From Pseudomonas tensinigenes (GTDB taxonomy: Bacteria > Pseudomonadota > Gammaproteobacteria > Pseudomonadales > Pseudomonadaceae): a DNA stretch of 64,000 nucleotides. This document shows, in pieces, positions 35,906 to 42,905 of this stretch (its first letter is position 1; every line of letters begins with the position of its first letter). The position numbers and the translations under genes were made by a program. The notes under the pieces are model-generated. The model searched no databases, had not been told where the DNA came from, and saw nothing but the letters and a program-made list of their open reading frames with translations. The stretch lies in NCBI RefSeq assembly GCF_014268445.2, contig NZ_CP077089.1:2721501-2785500 (forward strand). The letters run 5' to 3'.

Positions 35906-36984
35906 GCCTGCCATCGACCACGTTGCCGGACTTGATTGACCAACTGCTCACACCGCTCAGCGCGGATGCGCCGTGCGGCGTCGATCTGCGCTATGAACGT
36001 GAGTTCGACCAGTTGCGCGACCTGCGTCGCGAAGACGACGCCAGTCTGCCGACCGGGGTCTGGCAATCGACGCTCAAGCGCGCGAACTGGCCCGACGTCG
36101 AAAAACTCACGACGACGTTATTGCTCGAACGCAGCAAGGACCTGATGCTCAGCGCCTGGCTCGGCGAGGCGTGGCTGCACTTGCAAGCGCTGGACGGCTT
36201 GCCTGGGAGTCTGGCGCTGGTCGCCGGGTTGTGTGAGCGCTTTCCCGAGCATCTGCACCCGCAGGCCGAGGACGGCGACCAGTCGTGGCGGGTGATTCCG
36301 CTGGAATGGCTGGTGCGCCGGTACAGTGAAATATTGCTCACGCGGGTGCCGTTGTTTGGTAGCCGCAACAGCGATTTCGAGGCTTACACGCTGGAAGTCT
36401 GGCGGCGCTTGCAGGTGCAGCAAGTGCAGACCAACGACAGCAAGAACGCCAAGACCTCGGCGGAAACCGCACGCAATGAACAGAAGAAGCTCAACGAACA
36501 AATCCGCGCCACGCCGCTGGCATTCTGGCTGCGCACTCAGGGCAATCTGCTCCTGAGCCTGCAACACTTGCAACGGCTCAACACCTGGAGTGATGGCTAT
36601 CTGGGGGATCAGGCGCCCGGATTGCGCCCCTTGCAGGACACTATCCAGGCGCTGCTGAAACTGGTTCAGGAGTTTATCGCCATGCACCCACAACAACCGG
36701 CACCGCCACCGCCGCCGGTCGAAGCCCCCGTCGCCGTTGCGCAGCCGGAAGAACCCGCACCGGTAGCCTTGGCCTTTCGTGAGCCGGCCAATCGCGAAGA
36801 GGCGTATCGCCAACTGCTGCTGATCGCCGAATACCTCGCCCGTACCGAACCCCACAGCCCGGTGCCGTACCTGATCCGGCGCGGGGTCGAGTGGGGCAAC
36901 AAGCCGCTGAGCGAATTGCTCGGTGAATTGATCAGCGCCGACGCTGAATCGCGGCGTTTGTGGACGTTGCTAGGCGTGCTTTAG
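35902..36984 (+). CDS. tssA: Type VI secretion protein TssA
   Basis: 360 residues, from a GTG at 35902 overlapping the tssM stop (GTGA). The N-terminal ImpA domain is clear (SADAPCGVDLRYEREFDQLR, then DWRDVEK-like WPDVEKLTTTLLLERSKDLM and LRLAAWLGEA-like SAWLGEAWLHLQALDGLPG). A proline-rich linker (QQPAPPPPPVEAPVAV, about 265) precedes a short C-terminal domain with REEAYRQLLLIAEYLARTEP and PVPYLIRRGVEWGNKPLSEL. TssA primes sheath assembly or caps the distal end. Last gene of the plus-strand arm; its stop overlaps the convergent dehydrogenase gene. Confidence 0.92.
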   Translation: MSLPSTTLPDLIDQLLTPLSADAPCGVDLRYEREFDQLRDLRREDDASLPTGVWQSTLKRANWPDVEKLTTTLLLERSKDLMLSAWLGEAWLHLQALDGLPGSLALVAGLCERFPEHLHPQAEDGDQSWRVIPLEWLVRRYSEILLTRVPLFGSRNSDFEAYTLEVWRRLQVQQVQTNDSKNAKTSAETARNEQKKLNEQIRATPLAFWLRTQGNLLLSLQHLQRLNTWSDGYLGDQAPGLRPLQDTIQALLKLVQEFIAMHPQQPAPPPPPVEAPVAVAQPEEPAPVALAFREPANREEAYRQLLLIAEYLARTEPHSPVPYLIRRGVEWGNKPLSELLGELISADAESRRLWTLLGVL

Positions 36985-37949
36985 TGCACGCGCTGGTTGT
37001 TGAGTTTTGGTGGCAGCGCGATGGGCGTCAGCACCGGTTCGCCGGAGAAGAACGCGACGAGGTTTTTGCCCACCAACTCCACCGTGCCTTGCGTGGCTTC
37101 CGGTGACAGGCCGGCAACATGTGGTGTCAGCAACACGTTGCTCAGGGTTTTCAGCCCATCCGGCACTTGCGGCTCGTGGTCGAACACATCCAGTGCGGCA
37201 CCGGCGATCCTGCGTTGTTCAAGCGCGGTGATCAGATCCGACGTGGCGATCACACTGGCGCGGGCAATATTGACGATAAACCCTTTCGGACCGAGCGCAT
37301 CGAGCACTGCGCGGGTAACCAGATGCTGTGTGCCGATGCCGCCGGGCGTGGCGACGATCAGGAAGTCCGACGCTCGCGCCAGTTCGGTCGGCGTCGAGCA
37401 GAACGCGTACGGCACATCGTTGCGCACCTGACGGCTGTGATAGCTGATCTGCATGTCGAAGCCGAGGTTCGCGCGTTTGGCGATCGCCATGCCCACTGCG
37501 CCGAGCCCGAGAATCCCCAGGCGTTTGTCGGCCAGTGACGGGCGCATGATCTTCGGCCACTCCCCACGGCGTACGGCAGCGTCGCAACGCGGGATGTCAC
37601 GGACCAGCGCCAGCAGCATCGCCATCGCATGGTCGGCCACCGATGAGGCATTTACCCCGGCGCCGTTGGTGACGGTGATGCCGCGGTTGCTCGCGGCTTG
37701 CAGGTCGACATGCTCGTACCCGGCACCGATCACCGTGATGATTTTCAGCGCGGGCAGGGCGGCGATTTCATCGGCGCTGAGGCCCAAAGGGCCACGGGTC
37801 AGCACTGCGTCGATGCGACTACCGTGGGTGGCGATGGCTTGCGCACGTTCGGCGGGTGTGGGGGCGAGAATCAGGTGGAAGCCCTGATGTTCGAGGATCG
37901 GCAAATAGTCATTGATGGTTTCAACCAGTACCAGAACGGTTGCGGGCAT
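36981..37949 (-). CDS. D-isomer-specific 2-hydroxyacid dehydrogenase
   Basis: 322 residues. NAD(P)-dependent reduction of 2-keto acids such as glyoxylate or hydroxypyruvate is the likely activity. The Rossmann motif LGLGAVGMAIAKRA, the catalytic Arg in VNIARASVIATSDL, the Glu in DVFDHEPQVPDGL and the His in LTPHVAGLSPEA are all in place. The exact substrate is not predictable. Convergent with tssA, overlapping by four bases, so it is not part of the T6SS operon. Confidence 0.9.
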   Translation of the reverse strand: MPATVLVLVETINDYLPILEHQGFHLILAPTPAERAQAIATHGSRIDAVLTRGPLGLSADEIAALPALKIITVIGAGYEHVDLQAASNRGITVTNGAGVNASSVADHAMAMLLALVRDIPRCDAAVRRGEWPKIMRPSLADKRLGILGLGAVGMAIAKRANLGFDMQISYHSRQVRNDVPYAFCSTPTELARASDFLIVATPGGIGTQHLVTRAVLDALGPKGFIVNIARASVIATSDLITALEQRRIAGAALDVFDHEPQVPDGLKTLSNVLLTPHVAGLSPEATQGTVELVGKNLVAFFSGEPVLTPIALPPKLNNQRVH

Positions 37950-38087
37950 TGCGCGGCTCCTGTGAACGTCTGCGGGGTGGTCGCGAAAGTTGTTTCAGAG
38001 TGCTGAATCCGCAGCGACTTGGCAATCGTTGTCATTCGCGCAGTAGTGCTTTGATTCTGGACGGCTTCGGACAAGAAGCAAGGCTGG

Positions 38088-38113
38088 CAGCACACCGGTG
38101 ATCCGGTGTGCTG
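38088..38113 (-). terminator. Hairpin after the secreted-protein pair
   Basis: A perfect 11-bp stem (CAGCACACCGG / CCGGTGTGCTG) with a TGAT loop lies six bases beyond the stop of the 142-residue gene. The T-run is weak, so termination may be partial. Confidence 0.6.
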
Positions 38114-38119
38114 TCGGTA

Positions 38120-38548
38120 TCATTGAGCCGCTTGGGCTTTGGCTTGTTCAGCCATCGCGAGTGGCTTGATATCGTAGGTCGGATAGAACTCGGTTCGGTA
38201 ACTGCCCCATGCGGTGTTTTCCAGCGCCAGGTTCACTTCCGCCAGACGCGAGACAGGAAAGCGCACGGTCACGACCTGGCCGATCCCCATCATGATGTTC
38301 CAGCTCACCACTTCGACTCCGGCCGGGGGGAACGTTTTATGGAAACCCTGTTGCGCGAGCTGGGCCTTGAGTTCGCTTAACGGGCGGGTTTGATCATGTT
38401 TCAGAAACACGGTCAGCATCATTGCGTTGTCGGCAGTGGCGACGGCATTTTTTGCGGGCTGGGTGGCAGCTTGTGCGCTGACCCCGGCGCAATAGACAGA
38501 AGAAATCAGTAACGTCGACATCAGCAGGGTTTTAAGTGGCTTTTGCAT
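38120..38548 (-). CDS. Secreted protein of unknown function (142 aa)
   Basis: 142 residues with a Sec signal peptide (LLMSTLLISSVYCAGVSAQA), ATG after CAGGAG. The mature part (MLTVFLKHDQTRPLSELKAQ, then LAQQGFHKTFPPAGVEVVSW and IGQVVTVRFPVSRLAEVNLA) looks like a small ferredoxin-like alpha/beta domain of the kind found in periplasmic sensor or binding proteins. No family was recognised with certainty. It follows the 160-residue gene by 15 bases and is probably co-transcribed with it. Confidence 0.6.
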   Translation of the reverse strand: MQKPLKTLLMSTLLISSVYCAGVSAQAATQPAKNAVATADNAMMLTVFLKHDQTRPLSELKAQLAQQGFHKTFPPAGVEVVSWNIMMGIGQVVTVRFPVSRLAEVNLALENTAWGSYRTEFYPTYDIKPLAMAEQAKAQAAQ

Positions 38549-38563
38549 AGCGAACTCCTGGTT

Positions 38564-39046
38564 TTATTGTTTGATGGCGGACTTGGTTTCTATTGTTCCG
38601 GTATAGGGCGCATGAACGACATGAATGCGCACGAGAGGATTGTTGTCGACCATGTCGCGGGGGACTTCACGAGAATAAGTGAACTCACGGTCGTTCAATG
38701 TTTCCAGGCGCCTGACAACTGTTTTGCTCGGGCCGATATCCGGCACAAGAATGTGCTGTTGCTGATCGCCGGTGACAAAGAAATAACCGCCACCACCGTT
38801 GTTGTACTTTGATTCGCCGGTATCGGCGTAAAAGAACTCGTATCGATTACGCTCGGGATCCCACGTCGATATACCAACGACGCCGGGGTACTTCGCTTTG
38901 ACGTCGGTTTCCGGGGCGCCGTCGATGTAGACCTTGGTGGTCAGCCATCGCGGCGAAGAAGCCAGCTCGCGGACGTCGGCATTGGCGTTGGCGAGCGGGG
39001 CAAGCAGTGCGGCCAACAGCAGGCCGGTCATCATGTTCTTTTGCAT
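38564..39046 (-). CDS. Secreted DUF4822-like protein
   Basis: 160 residues with a clear signal peptide (MMTGLLLAALLAPLANANA), ATG after AGAGGA. The mature domain is strand-rich (WLTTKVYIDGAPETDVKAKY, WDPERNRYEFFYADTGESKY, GGGYFFVTGDQQQHILVP). It resembles DUF4822, a calycin-like secreted domain; that assignment is from memory and tentative. Probably periplasmic. First of two co-directional secreted-protein genes. Confidence 0.6.
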   Translation of the reverse strand: MQKNMMTGLLLAALLAPLANANADVRELASSPRWLTTKVYIDGAPETDVKAKYPGVVGISTWDPERNRYEFFYADTGESKYNNGGGGYFFVTGDQQQHILVPDIGPSKTVVRRLETLNDREFTYSREVPRDMVDNNPLVRIHVVHAPYTGTIETKSAIKQ

Positions 39047-39393
39047 GCTGCGTCCTCTTGATCACACTTCAATTATTGGTCTTCGAATTCAGGGCGATAA
39101 AAATATAGACCTGCCGTGGAACATTGTTCAATGGCTGGGTAGTTGTTTGTAACAAATGGCTGGTATTGGGTTTTTAGTAATGTTTTGTTGTGAATGTTTT
39201 TGGCTGTTTAAGTTGTAGGAATATTCTGAAAGGTTGTTGGTTGATTCACTTGTTTGTTGGTGTTTTCTGTAGTTGCCGTCGCTGTTGTAAGTGACTAATT
39301 ACACGATGCTGTAGGACAAGGGACGCCGTAATAAATGTCTGGGTTGACGCAACCGCAGCAAGTCAGGTTGCGTCAATTGCAGGGGAGGCTTCC
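39047..39393. other. AT-rich intergenic region with an 11-bp inverted repeat
   Basis: 347 bases without a gene. Most of it is T-rich and may hold the promoter of the secreted-protein pair. At 39344-39376 TTGACGCAACC and GGTTGCGTCAA form a perfect dyad around 11 bases, 18 bases past the stop of the isochorismatase gene. This is probably a 3'-end hairpin for that gene, although no T-run follows. Confidence 0.45.
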
Positions 39394-39918
39394 TTAGAAC
39401 GTCACTTCAGAGCTGTCGACTAATCGTGCGAAGGCGGCACCGAGGGTGGCGTTGTGATGTTTGATGATCGCTTCGGCGGATAGCCCGGCAGTGTCCATGC
39501 AAGTGTGGGCATCGGCGACCAGCAAGGGGGTGAAGCCCAGATCGGCAGCGCTGCGACAGGTGCTGTCGATGCAGAACTGACTTTTCATGCCGACCACATA
39601 GAGCTCTTCTACCTGTGCGGCCAGGAGTTGCCGCGCAAGGTCAGTGCCATGGAAAGCATTGGGTCGGAATTTATCGAAGAGGGTGTCGATTTCAGCGTCC
39701 AGTTCAAGCGCTGGCAGCAGTTGCCAGAATGGACTGCCGGCGGCAATCGGTGAGCCCTGCGGGCCAGTGTGGCGCACCGCGAAGATCGGTACTTGATTCG
39801 TGCGGGCCTGAGCGACCAGGCGCTGGATGTTGGCCAGAACCCGGTCGCCCTGGTAGGGCTTTTCCGGTCCGTGGAACAGACCGACCTGCATATCGATGAT
39901 CAACAGTGCTGCGGACAT
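39394..39918 (-). CDS. Isochorismatase-family cysteine hydrolase
   Basis: 174 residues from the ATG at 39918 after AGGAGA. The catalytic Asp in ALLIIDMQVGLFHG and the nucleophile Cys in VVGMKSQFCIDSTCRSAADL are present, giving the Asp-Lys-Cys hydrolase pattern of nicotinamidase/isochorismatase proteins. The cis-peptide region ELYVVGM also fits. Cytoplasmic; substrate unknown, and there are no siderophore genes nearby to suggest isochorismate. It lies behind a leader-peptide/terminator arrangement (39961-40092), so it may be controlled by attenuation. Confidence 0.85.
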   Translation of the reverse strand: MSAALLIIDMQVGLFHGPEKPYQGDRVLANIQRLVAQARTNQVPIFAVRHTGPQGSPIAAGSPFWQLLPALELDAEIDTLFDKFRPNAFHGTDLARQLLAAQVEELYVVGMKSQFCIDSTCRSAADLGFTPLLVADAHTCMDTAGLSAEAIIKHHNATLGAAFARLVDSSEVTF

Positions 39919-39960
39919 GGTGTTTCTCCTTGGGTGCTGCAGATGCCGCACGGACGGGAG

Positions 39961-39996
39961 AAACAACAAGGCCCCGTCCATTGCTGGCGGGGCCTG
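39961..39996 (-). terminator. Rho-independent terminator, probable attenuator
   Basis: On the minus strand GGCCCCG pairs with CGGGGCC around an 11-base loop, followed by TTGTTGTTT. It lies between a short leader frame and the isochorismatase gene, about 40 bases before its start codon. Confidence 0.75.
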
Positions 39997-40014
39997 GGGT
40001 TTGCTGCGCTGGGT

Positions 40015-40092
40015 TTACCTCAGACAGAAACACCACGACCCGCCGGTGGCGGTCGTGGTGGTACGGGTGAGTTGCAGCGCGCGAATGTTCAT
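40015..40092 (-). CDS. Threonine-rich leader peptide (putative attenuator ORF)
   Basis: A 25-codon frame from the ATG at 40092 to TAA at 40015. It contains six threonine codons in eight positions (LTRTTTTATGG), then SWCFCLR. The Thr-coding bases ACCACGACC pair with GGGTCGTGGT just downstream, inside the frame (segments 1 and 2). GGCGGG of segment 2 can instead pair with CCCGCC in the terminator's left arm (segment 3). This is the classical attenuation layout. The ribosome site is weak. An alternative is that this is simply the 3' hairpin region of the tautomerase transcript. Confidence 0.5.
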   Translation of the reverse strand: MNIRALQLTRTTTTATGGSWCFCLR

Positions 40093-40136
40093 GGGCCGAT
40101 CATGCTGGCCCCGGTATCGGGCTGTCAACGAGCGGA

Positions 40137-40520
40137 TCAAGTGACGTACTGCGCGATGCCATTGCCGAATGACCAGTTCTCTTTCTTGACCTCGACCAGA
40201 TTGATGAACACGTCCTCCAGGCGCACCGCCAACTGTGTGTGCAGGCTTTCGGCGATGGTTTTGAACAGCAACTGCTTTTTCTCCACCGTGCGTCCTTCGC
40301 TGATGGTGATCTGAATGAACACCACGCCATCGCTGCGCTGGATCCCCAGATACTGCGGGTCGTAGACGAAGTGCTGGCTGTCGTGCTCGGTGAGGATCTG
40401 GAAGTTGTCGTGCTCGGGCACATCGATACAACTGCGCAGGGCAGCGTAGATGTGCTCGCCGATACGTTTGGCGAAATCGGGGTCGGGGTTTTGCTGGATG
40501 TCGACGCGAACCAGTGGCAT
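40137..40520 (-). CDS. Tautomerase-family protein
   Basis: 127 residues, ATG ten bases after GGAG. Removing Met1 exposes Pro-1 (MPLVRVDIQQN), the catalytic base of the 4-oxalocrotonate tautomerase superfamily. The chain is about twice the length of 4-OT and shows a second half (GVVFIQITISEGRTVEKKQL), like MIF/MSAD-type members. Cytoplasmic; the keto-enol substrate is unknown. It precedes the putative leader peptide and isochorismatase gene on the same strand. Confidence 0.85.
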   Translation of the reverse strand: MPLVRVDIQQNPDPDFAKRIGEHIYAALRSCIDVPEHDNFQILTEHDSQHFVYDPQYLGIQRSDGVVFIQITISEGRTVEKKQLLFKTIAESLHTQLAVRLEDVFINLVEVKKENWSFGNGIAQYVT

Positions 40521-40760
40521 GGGAAGGCTCCGCAGGGCAGGGGACTCATCTCACGCTAGATCAAGTGGGGCAAATTGAAAGGCACGGGTACTTGATCGCG
40601 AGGTGTTTTCTAAAAGATCTCTGTATGAGGCTGCCTACTTTACTCACGGATTTTGCCTACGAAACCGCCGGATTCATCCGCTATCTGGCGCGAGATGATT
40701 AGGAAATCATGAGGGCACAAAGCAGTCCGGCCAGTCACTGCCAATAGCCAAGGAAGGCGC

Positions 40761-40955
40761 ATGCTTCAGGACGATCGCGAAAACCTGGAGCTCCAAAGGC
40801 TCCTGAATGAAACACGGAAACTCGTGGCAGAAAGACAAAAGCTTCTGGCGGAAGCAAAAAAGCTAAAGAGAGAGACGAGTTTTTATCCACTCGCGGTATT
40901 GGCTGGAGTGGTGACCGCAATCACTGCGGTAGTAGGCGTTTTTTTCAAGGTTTGA
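40761..40955 (+). CDS. Small coiled-coil membrane protein (64 aa)
   Basis: 64 residues, ATG with AAGGAAGG upstream. The first 40 residues form a charged helix with heptad-like leucines (LELQRLLNETRKLVAERQKL). The last 22 (FYPLAVLAGVVTAITAVVGV) are a transmembrane helix, so it is probably tail-anchored. Function unknown. A second tiny membrane protein is encoded 50 bases downstream. Confidence 0.65.
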   Translation: MLQDDRENLELQRLLNETRKLVAERQKLLAEAKKLKRETSFYPLAVLAGVVTAITAVVGVFFKV

Positions 40956-41005
40956 GTGATCACGCTTCACAACAGTCAGACCCATGACCCAAAAAGGAAA
41001 TCAAC

Positions 41006-41176
41006 ATGAGCACATTTGACCGCAAGGCTATGATTGAACTATCGGACCGGGAGTACGATGAGTCGGTCGAAAGAATGCGTATCAAGGACAAGGACGATAT
41101 GTATCCAATCTGGGGGATGCTGGCGTTCGGCATTTTTTGCATGTCGCTCGGATTCATCCTGGCACGATCAATCTGA
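41006..41176 (+). CDS. Small membrane protein (56 aa)
   Basis: ATG at 41006 preceded by AAAAAGGAAA; stop at 41174-41176. The product starts MSTFDRKAMIELSDREYDES, with a strongly charged middle (RMRIKDKDDMYPIWG), and ends in one hydrophobic helix (MLAFGIFCMSLGFILARSI). Charge layout and ribosome site support a real gene. It shares its layout (soluble charged N-part, C-terminal helix) with the 64-residue protein just upstream; the two may act together. No family recognised. Confidence 0.6.
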   Translation: MSTFDRKAMIELSDREYDESVERMRIKDKDDMYPIWGMLAFGIFCMSLGFILARSI

Positions 41177-41430
41177 TCAAGTCCTCGCGACTGCATCAAA
41201 CATTGGAGCTTGCCAGAAAACGACACAGTACCTACCTGTCACCGACAGTTATTTTCCCGAAAACGACACCCCACTGATCTGCTCCGCACAACCATTCCTC
41301 AGCTAAGTCTTTGCTTATGCTCATTTATCACGGAGAATCGCGCCCCTGTTTCGGCCGGAGCATGTCTGTCGGTTTTTTCCGACGCGTCCTGACCGAGTGG
41401 CAAGTGACCGGAATGCGGAGATCCGACCGG

Positions 41431-42711
41431 ATGAATGATCAGGCCAAAAGCGTTGATCAACGCTTTGATGCAGCAGCACCCGCTGAACTTTCGAGCTGGA
41501 ATCGCCAGGACACCACCTGGATGTTGGGACTGTTTGGGACGGCCATCGGCGCCGGTACCCTGTTTTTGCCGATCAACGCAGGGCTGGGTGGCTTCTGGCC
41601 TCTGGTGATCCTCGCGCTGCTGGCGTTCCCGATGACGTTCTACGCCCACCGTGGCCTGACCCGCTTTGTGCTTTCCGGTCGCGAAGGCGCCGACATCACG
41701 GAAGTGGTCGAGCAGCATTTCGGCATCAAGGCCGGTGCACTGATCACGCTGCTGTACTTCTTCGCGATCTTCCCGATCCTGCTGATCTACAGCGTCGGCC
41801 TGACCAACACGGTTGCCAGTTTCCTCGAGCATCAACTGCACATCACGCCGCCACCGCGCGCGCTGCTGTCGTTCGTGCTGATCCTCGGTTTGCTGGCGGT
41901 GGTACGTTGTGGCGAGCAGGCGATCGTCAAGGCCATGAGCCTGATGGTCTATCCGTTTATTGTCGCGCTGTTGTTCCTCGCCGTTTACCTGATTCCGCAC
42001 TGGAACGGCGGCATCCTGACCACGGCATCGCAGGTGCCGGCGCCGTCCGCACTGCTGCATACGCTGTGGCTGGCGATTCCGGTGATGGTGTTCTCGTTCA
42101 ACCACTCGCCGATCATCTCGGCATTTGCGGTTGATCAGAAACGTCGTTATGGCGTCCACGCTGAAGAGCGCAGCTCGCAGATCCTGTCCCGCGCCCATGC
42201 ATTGATGGTGCTGATGGTGCTGTTCTTCGTGTTCAGTTGCGTACTGACGTTGTCGCCAGAGCAATTGGCGGAAGCCAAAGAGCAGAATCTGTCGATCCTG
42301 TCTTATCTGGCCAACCACTTCAGCAATCCGACCATCGCCTTTGCGGCACCGTTGATTGCGTTTGTGGCGATCTCCAAGTCGTTCCTCGGTCACTACATCG
42401 GTGCCAGCGAAGGCCTGAAAGGACTGATCGTCAAGAGCGGTAAGCGCCCAAGTGCCAAAGCGCTTGATCGCATCGTGGCGGCGTTCATGCTGGTGATCTG
42501 CTGGATCGTGGCGACCCTGAACCCGAGCATTCTGGGCATGATCGAAACCGTCGGCGGCCCAGTCATCGCGGCGATTCTGTTCCTGATGCCGATGTATGCC
42601 ATTCGCAAGGTTCCGGCGATGGCGCGCTATCGTGGTCAGGCGTCTAACGTGTTTGTGACGGCGGTAGGTCTGGTAGCGATTTCGGCACTGGTTTACAAGC
42701 TGACGATGTAA
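41431..42711 (+). CDS. Serine/threonine-type permease (HAAAP family, SdaC-like)
   Basis: 426 residues from the ATG at 41431, ten bases after GGAG. About eleven hydrophobic helices are visible. The N-terminal MLGLFGTAIGAGTLFLPINA is the hallmark of the hydroxy/aromatic amino acid permeases, and FNHSPIISAFAVDQKRRYG in the middle is shared with SdaC-type serine:proton symporters. It should import serine or a similar amino acid through the inner membrane. A strong terminator follows. Upstream frames up to 41311 are open but have no gene-like sequence. Confidence 0.88.
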   Translation: MNDQAKSVDQRFDAAAPAELSSWNRQDTTWMLGLFGTAIGAGTLFLPINAGLGGFWPLVILALLAFPMTFYAHRGLTRFVLSGREGADITEVVEQHFGIKAGALITLLYFFAIFPILLIYSVGLTNTVASFLEHQLHITPPPRALLSFVLILGLLAVVRCGEQAIVKAMSLMVYPFIVALLFLAVYLIPHWNGGILTTASQVPAPSALLHTLWLAIPVMVFSFNHSPIISAFAVDQKRRYGVHAEERSSQILSRAHALMVLMVLFFVFSCVLTLSPEQLAEAKEQNLSILSYLANHFSNPTIAFAAPLIAFVAISKSFLGHYIGASEGLKGLIVKSGKRPSAKALDRIVAAFMLVICWIVATLNPSILGMIETVGGPVIAAILFLMPMYAIRKVPAMARYRGQASNVFVTAVGLVAISALVYKLTM

Positions 42712-42727
42712 CACGGATTCAATCGAT

Positions 42728-42767
42728 AAAAACCGCTGTGCCTGCCCGGGCACAGCGGTTTTTTTTT
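42728..42767 (+). terminator. Rho-independent terminator of the permease gene
   Basis: A perfect 15-bp stem (AAAAACCGCTGTGCC / GGCACAGCGGTTTTT) with a short loop and further T residues, 17 bases after the stop. Confidence 0.95.
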
Positions 42768-42770
42768 GGC

Positions 42771-42805
42771 TCGGGAGCTGAGCTTGCTCGCGAAAGCGGT
42801 GAGTC
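42771..42805. repeat. Single degenerate REP element
   Basis: gggagctgagcttgctcgcgaaagcggtga resembles the REP core with changes, and has no partner. Confidence 0.55.
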
Positions 42806-42855
42806 ATTGCCAGCGATGAGGCCCGAACAGGCAACCACCCTCCATCAGGCATAAA

Positions 42856-42890
42856 AAAACGCCGCTCATCTCACGATGGGCGGCGTTTTT
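42856..42890 (-). terminator. Rho-independent terminator of acnB
   Basis: AACGCCGCTCATC pairs with GATGGGCGGCGTT around TCAC. A run of T on the minus strand follows. It lies 15 bases past the acnB stop. The T-run on the other side makes it bidirectional in form. Confidence 0.92.
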
Positions 42891-42905
42891 CATTGCGTTG
42901 CAGCG

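Noticed and set aside
40624..40701. 25-codon frame with ATG upstream of the small membrane proteins
   Set aside because: No convincing ribosome site, no hydrophobic or conserved feature; chance frame more likely.
41215..41275. Repeated GAAAACGACAC before the permease gene, considered as a riboswitch or direct-repeat element
   Set aside because: Only two short copies without flanking structure; no riboswitch-like fold could be drawn.
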